This document shows positions 63,747-64,000 of a stretch of 64,000 nt of DNA, one piece after another (position 1 is the stretch's first letter; each line of letters starts with the position of its first letter). The notes under the pieces are model-generated. The model was not told the DNA's origin. It was given only the letters and a program-made list of their open reading frames with translations, and searched no databases. The stretch is from assembly GCA_001544595.2 (NCBI GenBank), contig FCOH02000004.1:62001-126000 (forward strand), read 5' to 3'. A program made the position numbers and the translations under genes. The stretch is from Caballeronia peredens. Its GTDB lineage: Bacteria; Pseudomonadota; Gammaproteobacteria; Burkholderiales; Burkholderiaceae.

Positions 63747-64000
63747 TTATTTCTCGCGCGTGAGGCACGGATACAGCAGGCCGGCAACGATCGCGCCGAC
63801 GATCGGCGCGATCCAGAACAGCCACAGTTGATCCAGTGCCCAGCCGCCGACGAAGAACGCCTGGCTCGTCGAGCGCGCTGGGTTCACCGACGTGTTCGTG
63901 ACCGGAATCGAGATCAGATGGATGAGCGTCAGGCACAAGCCGATGGCGAGGGGCGCGAAACCCTTCGGCGCGCGGTCGTCGGTGGCGCCGAGGATGACGA
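63747..64000 (-). CDS. aqpZ: Aquaporin, C-terminal part (runs off the window)
   Basis: The last 84 residues of a major-intrinsic-protein water channel. Second NPA motif and its Arg in [16 protein letters not shown], then the final helix [20 protein letters not shown] and a short charged tail. The pattern NPARS with a Thr-Ser before it fits AqpZ rather than GlpF, which would have NPARD. The N-terminal half lies beyond base 64000. Confidence 0.9.
   Translation of the reverse strand, partial: VILGATDDRAPKGFAPLAIGLCLTLIHLISIPVTNTSVNPARSTSQAFFVGGWALDQLWLFWIAPIVGAIVAGLLYPCLTREK

Overview
This window looks like part of the main chromosome of a GC-rich betaproteobacterium of the Burkholderiaceae, most like Paraburkholderia, Caballeronia or Burkholderia. 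The grounds are the GC-rich codon use, a RegB/RegA-type redox two-component pair, a Burkholderia-style 16-strand porin, a trimeric autotransporter adhesin, a one-chain indolepyruvate ferredoxin oxidoreductase, aceK next to a MerR/LiuR-type regulator, and FliC/FliD/FliT with a SPINDLY-type glycosyltransferase. The genus is inferred from gene content; no rRNA or marker search was possible. Nearly all the DNA is ordinary core or semi-core sequence. I see no prophage, insertion sequence, CRISPR array, tRNA or rRNA.

Layout. 0-6.3 kb: the 5' end of argB, a small zinc-ribbon-like protein, the redox-sensing pair regB-regA, a chemoreceptor and an NCS2 nucleobase permease. 6.5-12.4 kb: a YadA-type adhesin built of repeats, a CPA1 Na+/H+ antiporter and an EAL-domain protein. 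12.4-17.4 kb: a giant indolepyruvate oxidoreductase, a GST and two small acidic proteins. 17.5-20.8 kb: a three-gene sugar operon with overlapping or nearly touching genes (LacI-type regulator, AGE-family sugar isomerase, PfkB kinase). 21.0-23.5 kb: an overlapping operon of acyl-CoA dehydrogenase-like protein, PIG-L deacetylase and NodS-like methyltransferase, of unknown product. 23.7-29.6 kb: an SBF-like transporter, a small exported protein, a porin, a nitronate monooxygenase-like protein and a haloacetate dehalogenase with the full fluoroacetate-dehalogenase active site.

29.7-38.0 kb: a tight nine-gene minus-strand run, bioA-bioF-bioD-bioB-ghrA-mvaB-ybaK-(DUF1289+MaoC)-MBL hydrolase. It joins biotin synthesis to leucine/acyl-CoA catabolism. 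38.2-41.6 kb: a secreted alpha/beta hydrolase, then SDR, GST and YchJ-like genes. 41.7-42.4 kb: a two-gene PIN-toxin module with an unrecognised partner. 42.5-47.9 kb: LiuR-like regulator, aceK, carbonic anhydrase and thiolase on the minus strand, with a divergent MBL hydrolase across a LiuR-like operator. 47.9-51.0 kb: a peptide-type ABC binding protein, and a yybP-ykoY (Mn2+) riboswitch ahead of a CaCA-family exchanger. 51.1-57.3 kb: flagellar filament genes fliT, fliD and fliC (with a sigma-28 promoter) and a TPR-O-GlcNAc-transferase-like protein that probably glycosylates flagellin. 57.4-64 kb: an aldo/keto reductase, rpsU, a pair of related uncharacterised CAIG-motif proteins, tag, a BadF-type sugar kinase, a Cof-type phosphatase, a small secreted protein and the 3' end of an aquaporin gene.

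The observations most worth following are the riboswitch with two interlocked 10-bp inverted repeats, the PIN toxin whose partner matches no antitoxin family I know, the NodB/NodS-like operon, the dehalogenase promoter with two perfect palindromes, and the duplicated variable domain of flagellin beside a glycosyltransferase.
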